Shown: positions 1 to 8,553 of the stretch, piece by piece
Layout of the letters: every line of letters starts with the position of its first letter
Numbering within the stretch: position 1 is the first letter of the stretch
Origin: Pigoraptor vietnamica
Taxonomy: Eukaryota > Opisthokonta > Filasterea
DNA: 15,182 nucleotides
Direction: 5' to 3'
Assembly: GCA_943704525.1 (NCBI GenBank)
Contig: CALSCQ010000444.1
Location: 1-15,182, forward strand
Translations under genes and position numbers: made by a program
Notes under the pieces: generated by a model
Seen by the model: the letters and a program-made list of their open reading frames with translations, nothing else
Told to the model about the DNA's origin: nothing
The model's database searches: none

Positions 1-169
1 AACCCTAACCCTAACCCTAACCCTAACCCTAACCCTAACCCTAACCCTAACCCTAACCCTAACCCTAACCCTAACCCTAACCCTAACCCTAACCCTAACC
101 CTAACCCTAACCCTAACACTAACCCTAACCCTAACCCTAACCCTAACCCTAACCCTAACCCTAACCCTA
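1..169. repeat. Telomere, C-strand CCCTAA repeats
   Basis: About 28 head-to-tail copies of the hexamer CCCTAA run from the first base and stop abruptly at 169, where GGCGCGC begins. The orientation (C-rich strand reading 5' to 3' into the window) is that expected for the left end of a chromosome. Only one variant unit is visible, AACACT at 115-120, a C-to-A change. The length is set by where sequencing or assembly began, so it is not a measure of the true telomere length. Confidence 0.98.
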
Positions 170-934
170 GGCGCGCATGTAGGGTGAGGGTTGTGCGCCG
201 TATGTATAAGCGTCGTTCCTTCGCTCTGCGTCTGCCATCCCCTATCTGAGGCATTACAACAGTTCGCTCGTAGAGCCGTTTTCAACTAAATGTTCACGGG
301 ATCGCTTCTTACAAATGTTCACGGGATCGCTTCTTACTCAGCCTCTTGCAAGTCAAAAGGCCAATTAATGGTGGGATCTGGCACGTTTGAGGCTTAAGAA
401 ATAGAGTTCAGCGCAATGCAAGTGGCGCTATGGAGAGAGAGCTAGGCCGATGGATCGGCCGGGACGGGTTAATGTGAGGAAATGAGCACCATCTGGCGAT
501 TACCTGCAAAGGAGAAGCTCGCCATAATGATGAGTATATGATTGCCCCGCAAATTTAAGTCTGGTTGGCACAATTTATTCAAGCAGGCTCATGGCCTAGG
601 CAAATTAGCTCGCATGCACATGAACAATGCCAATTTCATGACAAGGTTTTGGATTGCTTGCATCAGTATGTAATGGTAAAAGAACATAGACGGGCAGACG
701 TCCACCTTCATCCATTAATGTCGCACATCCAGTCGGAAGCTGAGGAATCAAGTCGGCACCCCGTTAATAGCTGCACGCCGAACGAATAGCCGCCTGTCAG
801 TTTGCTACCGAAAAGGTTCTAATTGACGGAAGTTGGCCGTTGTTTCATTCCGAAGAAGCATGCTTGCTCTGGTGCATGAAGACTGCAATCAATTAGACGG
901 AGGATGCAAAGTTAACACTTCAGCTGAAGTCCAT
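170..934. other. Subtelomeric DNA without a convincing gene
   Basis: This stretch separates the telomere from gene 1. It begins with GGCGCGC and a short degenerate G-rich motif, TAGGGTGAGGGTT at 180-192, which resembles telomere repeat in the opposite orientation. It also holds a 25-base tandem duplication (288-337) and a small inverted repeat, GGCCGA/TCGGCC at 445-460. A 74-codon open frame on the plus strand (565-789) has no recognisable composition or motif and I do not call it a gene. The 3' untranslated region of gene 1 should lie in the right part. Confidence 0.7.
288..337. repeat. Two-copy 25-base tandem repeat
   Basis: Two identical copies of a 25-base unit, AAATGTTCACGG followed by GATCGCTTCTTAC, sit directly head to tail at 288-312 and 313-337. 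No further copies are seen in the window. Confidence 0.95.
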
Positions 935-2981
935 TCATTTCTCTGCACGCACATAAACAGCAACGCGCGTCAGCGAGCCACGAGGCCACTCGCGGCTCTC
1001 TCCCTGATATGTCATCTCGTTCACCTCACGGCGCGTAATGCGTTCGCCGTCACACAGCCACGCGTAGTCGTTGGGGGCACGTGGACAACGAACATACGCG
1101 ACATAGTGACCTCGCGGGCGGTACACAACGGTGCTTCGCAGGTCAAATGGCGCGTCAACCTCGTCAACGCCGAGCGGTACGGTGATTCGAAGAGGACAGA
1201 CGAGAACGTCCTGAAAAAGAGGGTTGCCGTTCGCATCCTCCCGCCGAGGCAGCGCCAAAACGAGAACGTTGCTGTTGACGACAGCACGCTGCCTTACGAA
1301 ACGCATTGGCCCCTCATTCTGTGATCTCGTCGGTGAGCCGTCCTGTTTCTTCACAGTCTCGTCGTAATGCGCACGACACTTTTCGGTCACCCAACAGTGC
1401 CAGCGCCCCTTCGCCTGGTCCAAACTTCCGACCACGCCAACGTCGTGGGTGAACACGTCCGGCTTATCGCGCATGCCGCGGAGTATCCAGCGCTCGAGCA
1501 CAGATCCGGCGCTTTCCGCAACTTCGTACGTAATCGATTCGAGAGCGATCGGGCTCAATCCACTGAGGACGTCGGGCGGGTACTTGGTCGGACCGAACGT
1601 CACGACGGGGCAAAAGGAACGCCACTTTTGCCGGGTGGGTTCATCGTCGCCGACATTATCGCCGCACATAAACGAGCACGTGACGTAGAACTCCTCCGTG
1701 CGATGCCCGAATTCGCTCGCGACGAATTTTGCAAGCGCGGGGTCGTTACGCGATTCGTAGACGAGCGTATCGACAAGCACCTGGAACGCATCGAGTGCGT
1801 CCACGCCATCACTCCGCCCGTATTCGAACCCTCGTGCGCCGCCAGTGAGCGCTCTGAGGTCATTTGCCGTGATGGGTGCGCCAGTAACCACACGAGCCGG
1901 CGATTGTCCCATATCGGTTGCAGTTGGCGCAGGTGAAGCCTTGGAGAGAGCCCTGTCCTTGATGAGTGCGTCGCGGCTCAGCCTCCGAAGTATGGCGGAC
2001 TCTTTCGGCGACTTTTGCGGCGATGCAACCTTCGCAGGCGAAGAAGTCGCTGTCGCGCCGCTGAAAGTTTTTAGAAGTTGGGGACAATCAGAGGATTGTA
2101 GGTTACTGTCAGAAGATCTGGAGAACGAACGTAGGCGACATAATTCTGCCACGTGCATGTTATGGCAGAAAATTAACCAAGCCCGTCAACACAATTTGCT
2201 TGCATCGAATCACACGTCCAGGTACAGCCCTGTCATATTACATCCACAGGCAGCACCCACTGCACTCCCGCGCTGTTCATCCGCCGAACGATTTCGGCAA
2301 AGGCACACCACCAGGGGAGGTTTCGACCACTCCTCCTGACTGCGGCCAGAGCCTCCTCAACGATGGATGGCTTGGAGGCGAGGATTGCCTGGATGCAGGC
2401 AATGATGCAACACGTCTGGTTACCGGCCGGAAAACCGACCGGAATGTCACGTTCACTGTTGGGGGCCGGACAGGTGGGGCCAGCTTTCAGTGTCGAACTT
2501 AAATCAGCGGTTCAAAAGAGCATTTTTCAATCGAAGAGTTTGATACAGAAATTTGAAAGCGAAACGGAGCGAAAAGGCGCCACTGACTGGATTAATTGAA
2601 CTTGGTTGATAGTCAGACACAGACATATGCATACTGTACCAACTGCCACTCGTCGAAGGTAAGGGGGTGGTTGCCACTGCATGCTCGCTTGATAGCCTGG
2701 CGAACTTCGGTGTTGACGGGGGACCACTGTCAGCAGACGTGCATCACGAAAATTGGGTTAGTTATTGGCCGCTGCGCCGACAAAATAAATTACAGCAATT
2801 CACCGGACATATTCATCTGGTGTTTAAAACATGAACGTTGTACGGCATGAAACAAAAATTACCGGCTTGCGTTTACAGCCATGCGAACCGCGTGGTCTGT
2901 ACGCTCAGGTGTGCCACTGGTCGCGCCTTTGGTCGCTTGCGGAGTCGCAGGAGGCTTGCGACCGTGCGCGCTTTGATTCAT
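935..2981 (-). CDS. Gene 1: diverged ubiquitin-specific-protease-like (C19-like) protein, three exons
   Basis: Proposed exons on the minus strand are 2981-2863, 2497-2261 and 2060-935, giving about 493 residues. The joins agree in phase: exon 1 ends in CCG before GTAATT, and both acceptors (TTTAAG at 2498, TTTCAG at 2061) need the same phase 2. The ATG at 2981 has A at -3. What points to a USP fold is the order of landmarks: a Cys box in exon 2 (GNQTCCIIACIQAIL, Cys about residue 69); a helix like the family's QQDAxEF motif (GVDALDAFQVLVDTL, about 203-218); two loose Cys pairs (CSFMC about 247-251, CWVTEKC about 341-347) where the zinc fingers belong; a strand like the family's LPxxLxLxLxRF (NVLVLALPRRE); a His box (RGHYVAYVR, His about 437); and an Asp box (WLCDGE, Asp about 456). 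The triad looks complete, so it could be an active deubiquitinase. An alternative model starts at the ATG at 2158 (407 residues), but it lacks the Cys box and its start overlaps what looks like an intron 3' end. Exon 2 could also end at 2242, before GTAATA. Family call by motif only. Confidence 0.65.
2061..2260 (-). other. Gene 1 intron 2
   Basis: About 200 bases, from donor GTGGGT at 2260 to acceptor ACTTTCAG ending at 2061, with a branch-like TTCTAAAAAC just upstream of the acceptor. It is phase 2 on both sides. The reading frame happens to be open through the last 98 bases, which is why an ATG at 2158 looks like a start. Confidence 0.5.
2261..2497 (-). other. Gene 1 exon 2, carrying the catalytic Cys box
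   Basis: This short exon is open from the acceptor at 2498 and encodes the segment with GNQTCCIIACIQAIL. It aligns residue by residue with the USP Cys box (T-C-Y-M-N-S-x-L-Q-x-L); the catalytic Cys codon would be 2412-2410. The open frame closes at a TGA just past 2242. I placed its end at the donor GTGGGT (2260) because that phase matches the strong TTTCAG acceptor of exon 3, and gene 2 uses a GTGGGT donor too. The donor GTAATA at 2241 is the rival; it would need a different acceptor inside the long exon 3 frame. Confidence 0.6.
2498..2862 (-). other. Gene 1 intron 1
   Basis: About 365 bases, from donor GTAATT at 2862 to acceptor TTTAAG ending at 2498, with CTGAT as a possible branch site. 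It is AT-richer than the flanking exons and holds no sizeable coding-like frame. Phase 2 on both sides. Confidence 0.5.
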
Positions 2982-4525
2982 TTTGGTTGAGCGATTAAAT
3001 ATTGAATCAGTATGAATGGTAATTCGAACAAAACACGGGTAGAGCGTCAACTGAACGTGCATCAGAACGCACTGACATCGTGCGTGTCTCAAAGTGTCCG
3101 ATATTACTACAACAGAAACACATTAATATTCAACATACGTGGCCACGGGACTTGCAGCCTTAATCCGGCTCGTCTTGGTCTCTTCAGCGGTCGCTCGCGT
3201 GCGCGTCCTTTGCAGGGTATGAAATTAGCATCAACAGTATCAACACAGGGCTAATGTACAGGTGTGATCAATAAGGCCGCGGAGCGGCCGCCGCACTCGC
3301 AGAGGAAGACCGACATTAATAAACTAGAACAAAACTTAAGGATACAAAAGGTGAACAGACGTAACAGTGACGGAAGAAAAACAAATAGAGGAAAGGAGAC
3401 AATAACTTGACACAGTGATCTGAACTGACACACAACACGTACGTAAGCAACAACAAGAAGAAATGCAGACAAGGACGCAAATTTTACAGTGAACTAAAAC
3501 AAATTAAAAGGACGGAAGCACCGTAGTATGGCGACCTACATCATGGCCGGCGCTGTAATTCGATCGATCGCTTCATTTGCAGCCCTGCTGGCCTTTGCGC
3601 GCATCCTGTAAACCACACGTCACGCTGTTAGGTGGTCCATAATGAATTCGACGTGCAACATAACCTTAGTTTCTTAACATGTCAAGTTCTGCCAACAATC
3701 CTCGACAAGGTTGCACGCGTTCCCTGGTCGCACCACCTGTCGAGAATTGTGACATCGCCCTTCGCATCTGCGATATGATCGGCCGGCCGTTTCTTTTTGG
3801 AGCTGTTGAGGTCACTGCAGCCGAGAGTAAATTAACCGTAGGACAGTTGAAGTGTGCTGACGCCCTTCAAATCAAGAGGTAACGATATCTAAAAGCTTCA
3901 ATCAACACTAAGTCCACTCTCACTCACAAAAACGCCCATTCACGCTTCACCACAGCCTTGTTCAATGACACAACAATCCATCCGTACACAATGAGATACA
4001 TGCAAGGAATAACAGAGCGCCTGCACAGATCTTGCCGCTTTTGCAACCGAATGGACTGATTATCTCACCTCGTCTTCGTTGCGCCCACGGGCACTTTGGA
4101 TGCGGTCACAATAGTCGAGTCGACCGCCGCCGCAGCGATCCTGCATTCAAGTGTGCACAATATGTTTGCACATCACATTACTCAGCAGCTGATTAAGTAC
4201 ACTACGAATATATAGGACGCCCCCCTTGCTCAGCAGCACTAGCTAGCAACTCGCCTGTCCGTCACGGGCATCTTGGGCAATCGCGCGCTCAGCGTCAAAT
4301 CGATAACTTCCTCATCGTCGTTATTGGGATGGCGAGCAGTGTTCGCAGAGTGAACAGTCGGCGGCGCTGCTCGAGCCGACGAAAAATGAAGTTGACACAA
4401 CTCAGTCTTTCAAATGCATGACGGATAATGTGCAACAACAAAGGCACAATTCCATTGAAACTCGTAATTCCGTCACCGAAGATTCACCGAAGGAGGACGA
4501 TAATTGTGCCCATGCATATCGGGTC
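2982..4525. other. Intergenic region between genes 1 and 2
   Basis: About 1.5 kb of lower-GC sequence. The left part should contain the promoter and 5' leader of gene 1; the part near 4525 should contain the 3' end of gene 2. Short frames here are weak. The best is a 67-codon plus-strand frame at 3679-3882 starting with ATG and ending beside a donor-like AGAG/GTAACG (GT at 3879), but I see no convincing following exon. A small GC island with a GCGGCCGC octamer lies at 3284-3291. I see no RNA gene or repeat family. Confidence 0.6.
3679..3882 (+). CDS. Doubtful small hypothetical frame
   Basis: A 67-residue ATG frame with no recognisable domain. Its end coincides with a plausible splice donor (exon end 3878, then GTAACG). 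The nearest acceptor, CACAG at 4028, would add only a short tail with a CRFC motif before a stop. It could be a first exon, a tiny gene or chance. I list it only because it is the most coding-like frame in the gap. Confidence 0.15.
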   Translation: MSSSANNPRQGCTRSLVAPPVENCDIALRICDMIGRPFLFGAVEVTAAESKLTVGQLKCADALQIKR

Positions 4526-7504
4526 TCAGCTGCAGTCGATCAGTGCGCTACGTTCAGAGCACCCACCGTTAAAGGGAGCCCGCTGCGGAATGACCCCCAC
4601 ACGACCACCGTGCGGCACGTCGAATGCAACCGACTCGTCCACAATCCCGAAGAAAATCGCACGTGAGTCGCTAACTGGCCCTTCCATCCCGCTGCTCACG
4701 CGATTGCTCGTGCTGCGGACCCAGTCGCCGCCGAAGTGCAGCCCGTCTGACGTCCACACGCTGCATGCGGCGGCAGGATCGCTCACCGTCGGCAGCATGA
4801 AGAATCGCGTCGAGAAGTGCCCTTTCAGACCGATAGCACGCGCGGCAAGAGCGTAGCGCAGCACAGACCCGCCAGCGCCGCCCTCATGGGCGCCCACTGA
4901 TGCGTCCAGCGTGACGCGAATCTCCGTCGGAACGTCCACGTAACTGGCGTCGCGCTGCACTCCCTTCACATCTGTCCCTATGAAGACGAGTAGAACGGAC
5001 GGGAACGGGGGCACGATAGCCGCCTCCGTAACGCAGGCAGGCACCACGACGTTTCGCTTGTTGCAATTCACGCAGTGAACCGTCACTTGGGGGGGGCGCA
5101 CAGCCTTGTCGTTTACCTCGTTGCGGACAATGAGGTGACGCATTGAGGTCATTATCTCTTCGAGGCGCAGCGGCGGGCGATTCGAATCTGTTCGCGTGCC
5201 TGTTGCGGCGACGCCGGCACGTGCAGTGGTCGGCGGCTGCGCGTCCTCAGGGTGCTGGATATGGATGCCCACATCGACATACGTCCCCCTAAGCGGCGTT
5301 GCGCCGCAGCGGTTGCACCCGACCCCACTCGACGTGGTGACAAGCCAACGAACGCCCACGAGACCGCTCACAGCGGAAGATGCGGCGAACGCGAGCTGCT
5401 CTGCTTCAGTGGCCGGAGATCCGAGCAGTGCCGCATGATGCACAAGGGGCGCGAATACATCAGTAAACAGCACCTCAAAGTCCGCGCCGATATTCGGACC
5501 GCGCGTCCGCAGGTATCCGTTGCAGATGAGAGCATCCAGCAGAGACTCCCGTATGCATTGAGCATCCGGAAGCGTCCGCACGTTTTTTCCGCCTGGGCCG
5601 TTGATGGGGGCACGTGTGACACACGCACAAAGCAATCGCGCCAACCGCGCGACTATTTCCGAGTTCGCAATTGCCGACGGATTCCGTCCCCACGGCTGCG
5701 CACCGCCGGGCGCCGTCACGTTGGTCGCATGCAGCAAAATGGCAGCGGTGCGAAGCTCACGGAAGAGGTCGCGAGCGCGCTTTCCGTCGCGACGCAATGT
5801 GCGCCACTCGTTCGCTCCAACTTTCACGAGGCCGGCCTGCATGCACAAAACCGCCAGGAGCCCGACCATGCCCGCATCGGTGGCGCAAGTGAGATATGAA
5901 ATATTCGGGAAGGAGAAAGTCACACCGAATGGATCGGCCATGTCCTCCATGTCGGGGGGAATGCGCAGTGACCCGAGGCATCCCAATGCGTGGTCGACCG
6001 CCCGATCCAATTCCGCGCCGGTCAAGATACCCGAGGGACGCATCGGACTCACCGCGGCGTCGCGTACATGCGGCTCTTCGGGCATAGATACGACCGCGTG
6101 ACGATGAGCGGCCGCCCGCTCCTGGACGCCGTGATGCATTCCCTCCGACGGTAGAACGGCATCAGAATCAGGCATATCAACGTCGCGGCCGGACGTGGGC
6201 GTGGCGTGTGACGGCGGTGCGCTCAGCTGCGCGCTCGGAAATATCGTAGCACCGTTGAGTGCAAGTTTGTCATCAGCACAATCGTCGCCAGATGCGGGTA
6301 AGACGAGCGTGGGCTGAGTCGAAGTGGCCGCCGACGCCTCATTCTGCGAGTATGTGTCCGTTGTGCGGCTAGCTGCGCAGCCACCCTCCGCCGACTGTAC
6401 GGAAACGGGCGCCAATGCGCCAGCGGGTGTGAGTCCGACTTCGCGAGGCCTGTTCATCACGTCGACATCCACTTTGGTCGATTCCGGCAGCTGTTCGGGG
6501 GACCCGACATCGCCAGAGGGCCGCACCGGTGACGTATCGATAATGCGGGATGGTACATTCGGCACCGAACCTTTGAGAAAGGGATTGTTAATGTATGCGG
6601 TGCGCGAGCGATCGATCGTCAGCAAAAGGGGAAAAAATTAAAGCCGGGAGGTGCCCACCAGTACGTGGTGCTGTGCGGATGACATACGCGATCGTCCCCC
6701 ATCCCTCGCCGTTCGAGACCACCACTTTCGGACGTTCGATGCCTGCGGCGCTGTACGGCCAGCCTTCCCGCACGCTCTGCTCCAACCGGCGACGCTTCGC
6801 GGGAGGAGTGTCGCCGAATGCAGGCACCAATAGCGTCACGGCTGTAAGCGGGGAGCCGGCTGTGATAACCCGCTCGCCGGCCTCAGCCTCGACACGTATG
6901 AGCCGTGAGGCCAAGGTTTCGATCTGGCCCCGAAGCATCGCAATGGCTGCCAGGGTCGTGTCACGTGCCATCGAGGCAGTCTCGTCTCCGCCACGGTAAG
7001 CACAGAGGGCATCGTGTGCGAACGAAAGGCAATCGAAATTGCGCGTGCTCTCATCGATGAGGTGTTCCAGTCGCTCCCTCTCCTGCGTGGCCGTCCCGCG
7101 GCAGTACTGAAATGTCAAGAACAAAAGTAATGTGTGACCTCAAGGCAAGCGCGCTAGCGCTCTACATATATACAGCACAATGTACATACATATATGCATT
7201 TTTATACGCTGCGCACAGGAGGACTGGAGAGGCTCAATCGGCGTCTCAATCCACTCGTGCATTCCAATCGCAATGAATAGATGCAGCTACAAACTGAATC
7301 AGACTATTGTACTAGTATGCCGTCTGAGCGAGGCAACCGCAACACAACATTGATTAGACCCACCTGTCGAGCCGTATTAATACTTGAAGTCACATCAGCA
7401 AGGTCGTCGCGTTCAGATGTAGCGCGGTCCCGCCCCTGAACCCTGCTGCGGAAAGGTGCTCTGGATGCATCCGAGTCGATCGCAGGCTCCTGAGAGAAAT
7501 CCAT
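4526..7504 (-). CDS. Gene 2: ubiquitin-specific-protease-like (C19-like) protein, three exons
   Basis: Exons on the minus strand are 7504-7364, 7106-6659 and 6570-4526 (TGA), encoding 877 residues. The ATG at 7504 has G at -3 and G at +4. Introns are phase 0 and phase 1 and match exactly. The N-terminal 200 residues are helical and charged, with a basic cluster (PPAKRRRLE, about 148-156) that could be a nuclear import signal. Residues about 200-400 are a low-complexity linker. The C-terminal half carries USP landmarks in the family order: Cys box TCATDAGMVGLLAVL (Cys about 425), fingers CNRC (615/618) and CVNC (696/699), the strand FPSVLLVFIGTD, His box GLKGHFSTRFF (His about 781) and Asp box WTSDG (Asp about 805). 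All three catalytic positions and the zinc pairs are present, so activity is plausible, although the Asn/oxyanion region of the Cys box is unusual. The predicted role is removal of ubiquitin or a ubiquitin-like protein; the substrate is unknown. It is transcribed toward the telomere like gene 1 and divergent from gene 3. Confidence 0.75.
6571..6658 (-). other. Gene 2 intron 2
   Basis: An 88-base intron, from donor ACTG/GTGGGC (6658) to acceptor CCCTTTCTCAAAG ending at 6571, with CATTAAC as a possible branch site. It is phase 1 on both sides. Neither flanking frame crosses it as one protein: the upstream frame meets TAA inside it, and the downstream frame has no ATG of its own. Confidence 0.65.
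7107..7363 (-). other. Gene 2 intron 1
   Basis: A 257-base intron, from donor CGACAG/GTGGGT at 7363 to acceptor TTGACATTTCAG ending at 7107, phase 0. It has an AT-rich core of TATA and CATA stretches at about 7160-7205. Both splice sites are strong, which makes this the best supported join in the window. Confidence 0.75.
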
Positions 7505-7807
7505 TACCAACTGATACACAGTGCCGTTCCGGGCCCCGTGGCACTGCGGTAAGGCGGACTAGAAATTAGACGGGTGAGACAGATGTCGCCGCCGGCGGTG
7601 ACGGTATCGTGCAAGAAACAATGAGCCAGTACCGGCAAGTAATAGTCCGGTGGTCGGTCAGGGCTCAGTCAGACTGACGCTGACCCGGGCGTGTCAATCA
7701 GGCCGGGCGGCGCATCAGCAGCAGCGGCGGCGTCAGCCGGCCGGCGAGAGCAGTCCGGCGACGGCTTCAGTGTCAATGGCCAGTCCGGCCGGGCCAGTAT
7801 TAATAGT

Positions 7808-8002
7808 GCCGAGCGATTGAGAGCGATAGAGAGAGATTGTAAGCGACTGAGAGAGCGAGTGAGTGTGTGAGGGTCGGGTGAGAGTGAGAGAGAGAGAAAG
7901 TCAGATCATTCTGTGTGGGTGCCGGTGTGTGTGTGTGTGTGTGTCACGGTGTGATGGATGGACTGGCGGAGAGCCGAGAGACTGCCGTGGAGAGAGAGAG
8001 AT

Positions 8003-8044
<42 letters not shown>

Positions 8045-8097
8045 CTGAGAGGGAGAGCTGAGAGGGAGAGGCGAGAGAGATGGAGAGCGAGGGACAG
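7808..8097. repeat. Purine-rich GA microsatellite tract with GT run
   Basis: The plus strand is almost all purine, with (GA)n pure at 8005-8039 and imperfect GAGAGCTGAGAGG copies after it. A pure (GT)n run interrupts it at 7925-7944. Such polypurine tracts can form triplex or nucleosome-poor DNA; here it lies between divergent promoters. Confidence 0.9.
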
Positions 8098-8192
8098 AGT
8101 CCGGCGTGCATGGGAAAAGTTGCGGGGATGAGAGAGTATCCATTTGCGCAGGCCTCAGTCCATTAAAGGAAATTGAAAAGGGCTCTCCGCCT

Positions 8193-8247
8193 GGGAAAGG
8201 CAATTTAAGGCGTTGCCCAGCCGACCGGGAAAGGCAATTTAAGGCGT
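8193..8247. repeat. Two-copy 21-base direct repeat upstream of gene 3
   Basis: An identical 21-base element, GGGAAAGGCAAT followed by TTAAGGCGT, occurs at 8193-8213 and 8227-8247, with 34 bases between starts. It lies about 300 bases before the gene 3 ATG and could be a protein-binding element. No other copy is seen in the window. Confidence 0.85.
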
Positions 8248-8260
8248 CACCCTGGGAATA

Positions 8261-8268
8261 TGACGTCA
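8261..8268. promoter_or_regulatory. TGACGTCA palindrome (CRE-like bZIP site)
   Basis: A perfect eight-base cAMP-response-element palindrome lies 13 bases after the second 21-base repeat. CREB/ATF-type bZIP factors bind this sequence in many eukaryotes. An 8-mer can occur by chance, but the position beside a duplicated element in a presumed promoter favours function. Confidence 0.4.
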
Positions 8269-8553
8269 TGCTTCGAGATTGATCACTTGCCTCCAACGCC
8301 ACTCGGCACCGACTCCGTTTGCTGGCACGGTGACGACGTGAAGAGAAGTATTCTGTGAGCTTTCATCGCGGGCACGCCGAGCCGACGGACGCTGAACTGC
8401 CGACTCAGTGCCTTAGGCCGCAGTCCGGCGCCCGCGCCGTCGGTGCCGTGTCAGTCAGGCTGATTCGGCTTGCCGCCGGCGTCGGCTCTCAGCCGAGAGT
8501 GGGCCCGCCCAGCACGTCAGTGCCGCCGCGCGGCGACCGTCTGTGAGTCCGCG

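Larger units (their letters stand above)
7505..8553. promoter_or_regulatory. Divergent intergenic region between genes 2 and 3
   Basis: About 1 kb separates the ATGs of genes 2 (minus) and 3 (plus), so it should hold both promoters and 5' leaders. From the left it contains a GC-rich stretch with many short GTCAG/CCGG motifs (about 7660-7790), TATTAATAG at about 7798, a long purine-rich (GA) tract with an embedded GT run (about 7808-8097), two copies of a 21-base element, a TGACGTCA palindrome and a GC-rich probable leader of gene 3. An in-frame ATG at 8470 could give gene 3 28 extra residues. Confidence 0.6.

Noticed and set aside
565-789. 74-codon plus frame in the subtelomere
   Set aside because: It has no domain, and the reported start is not an ATG (TTG at 565). 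The frame is within chance length for this composition.
833-1936. Plus-strand frames of 163 and 189 codons
   Set aside because: They lie antisense to the gene 1 exon that carries the His and Asp boxes and show no motif of their own.
3284-3291. GCGGCCGC octamer as a cloning-vector trace
   Set aside because: The flanks show no vector or linker sequence, and the octamer is easily reached in a GC-rich genome.
5252-6101. Plus-strand frames of 215 and 166 codons
   Set aside because: They are antisense to gene 2, whose minus frame has the ordered USP landmarks.
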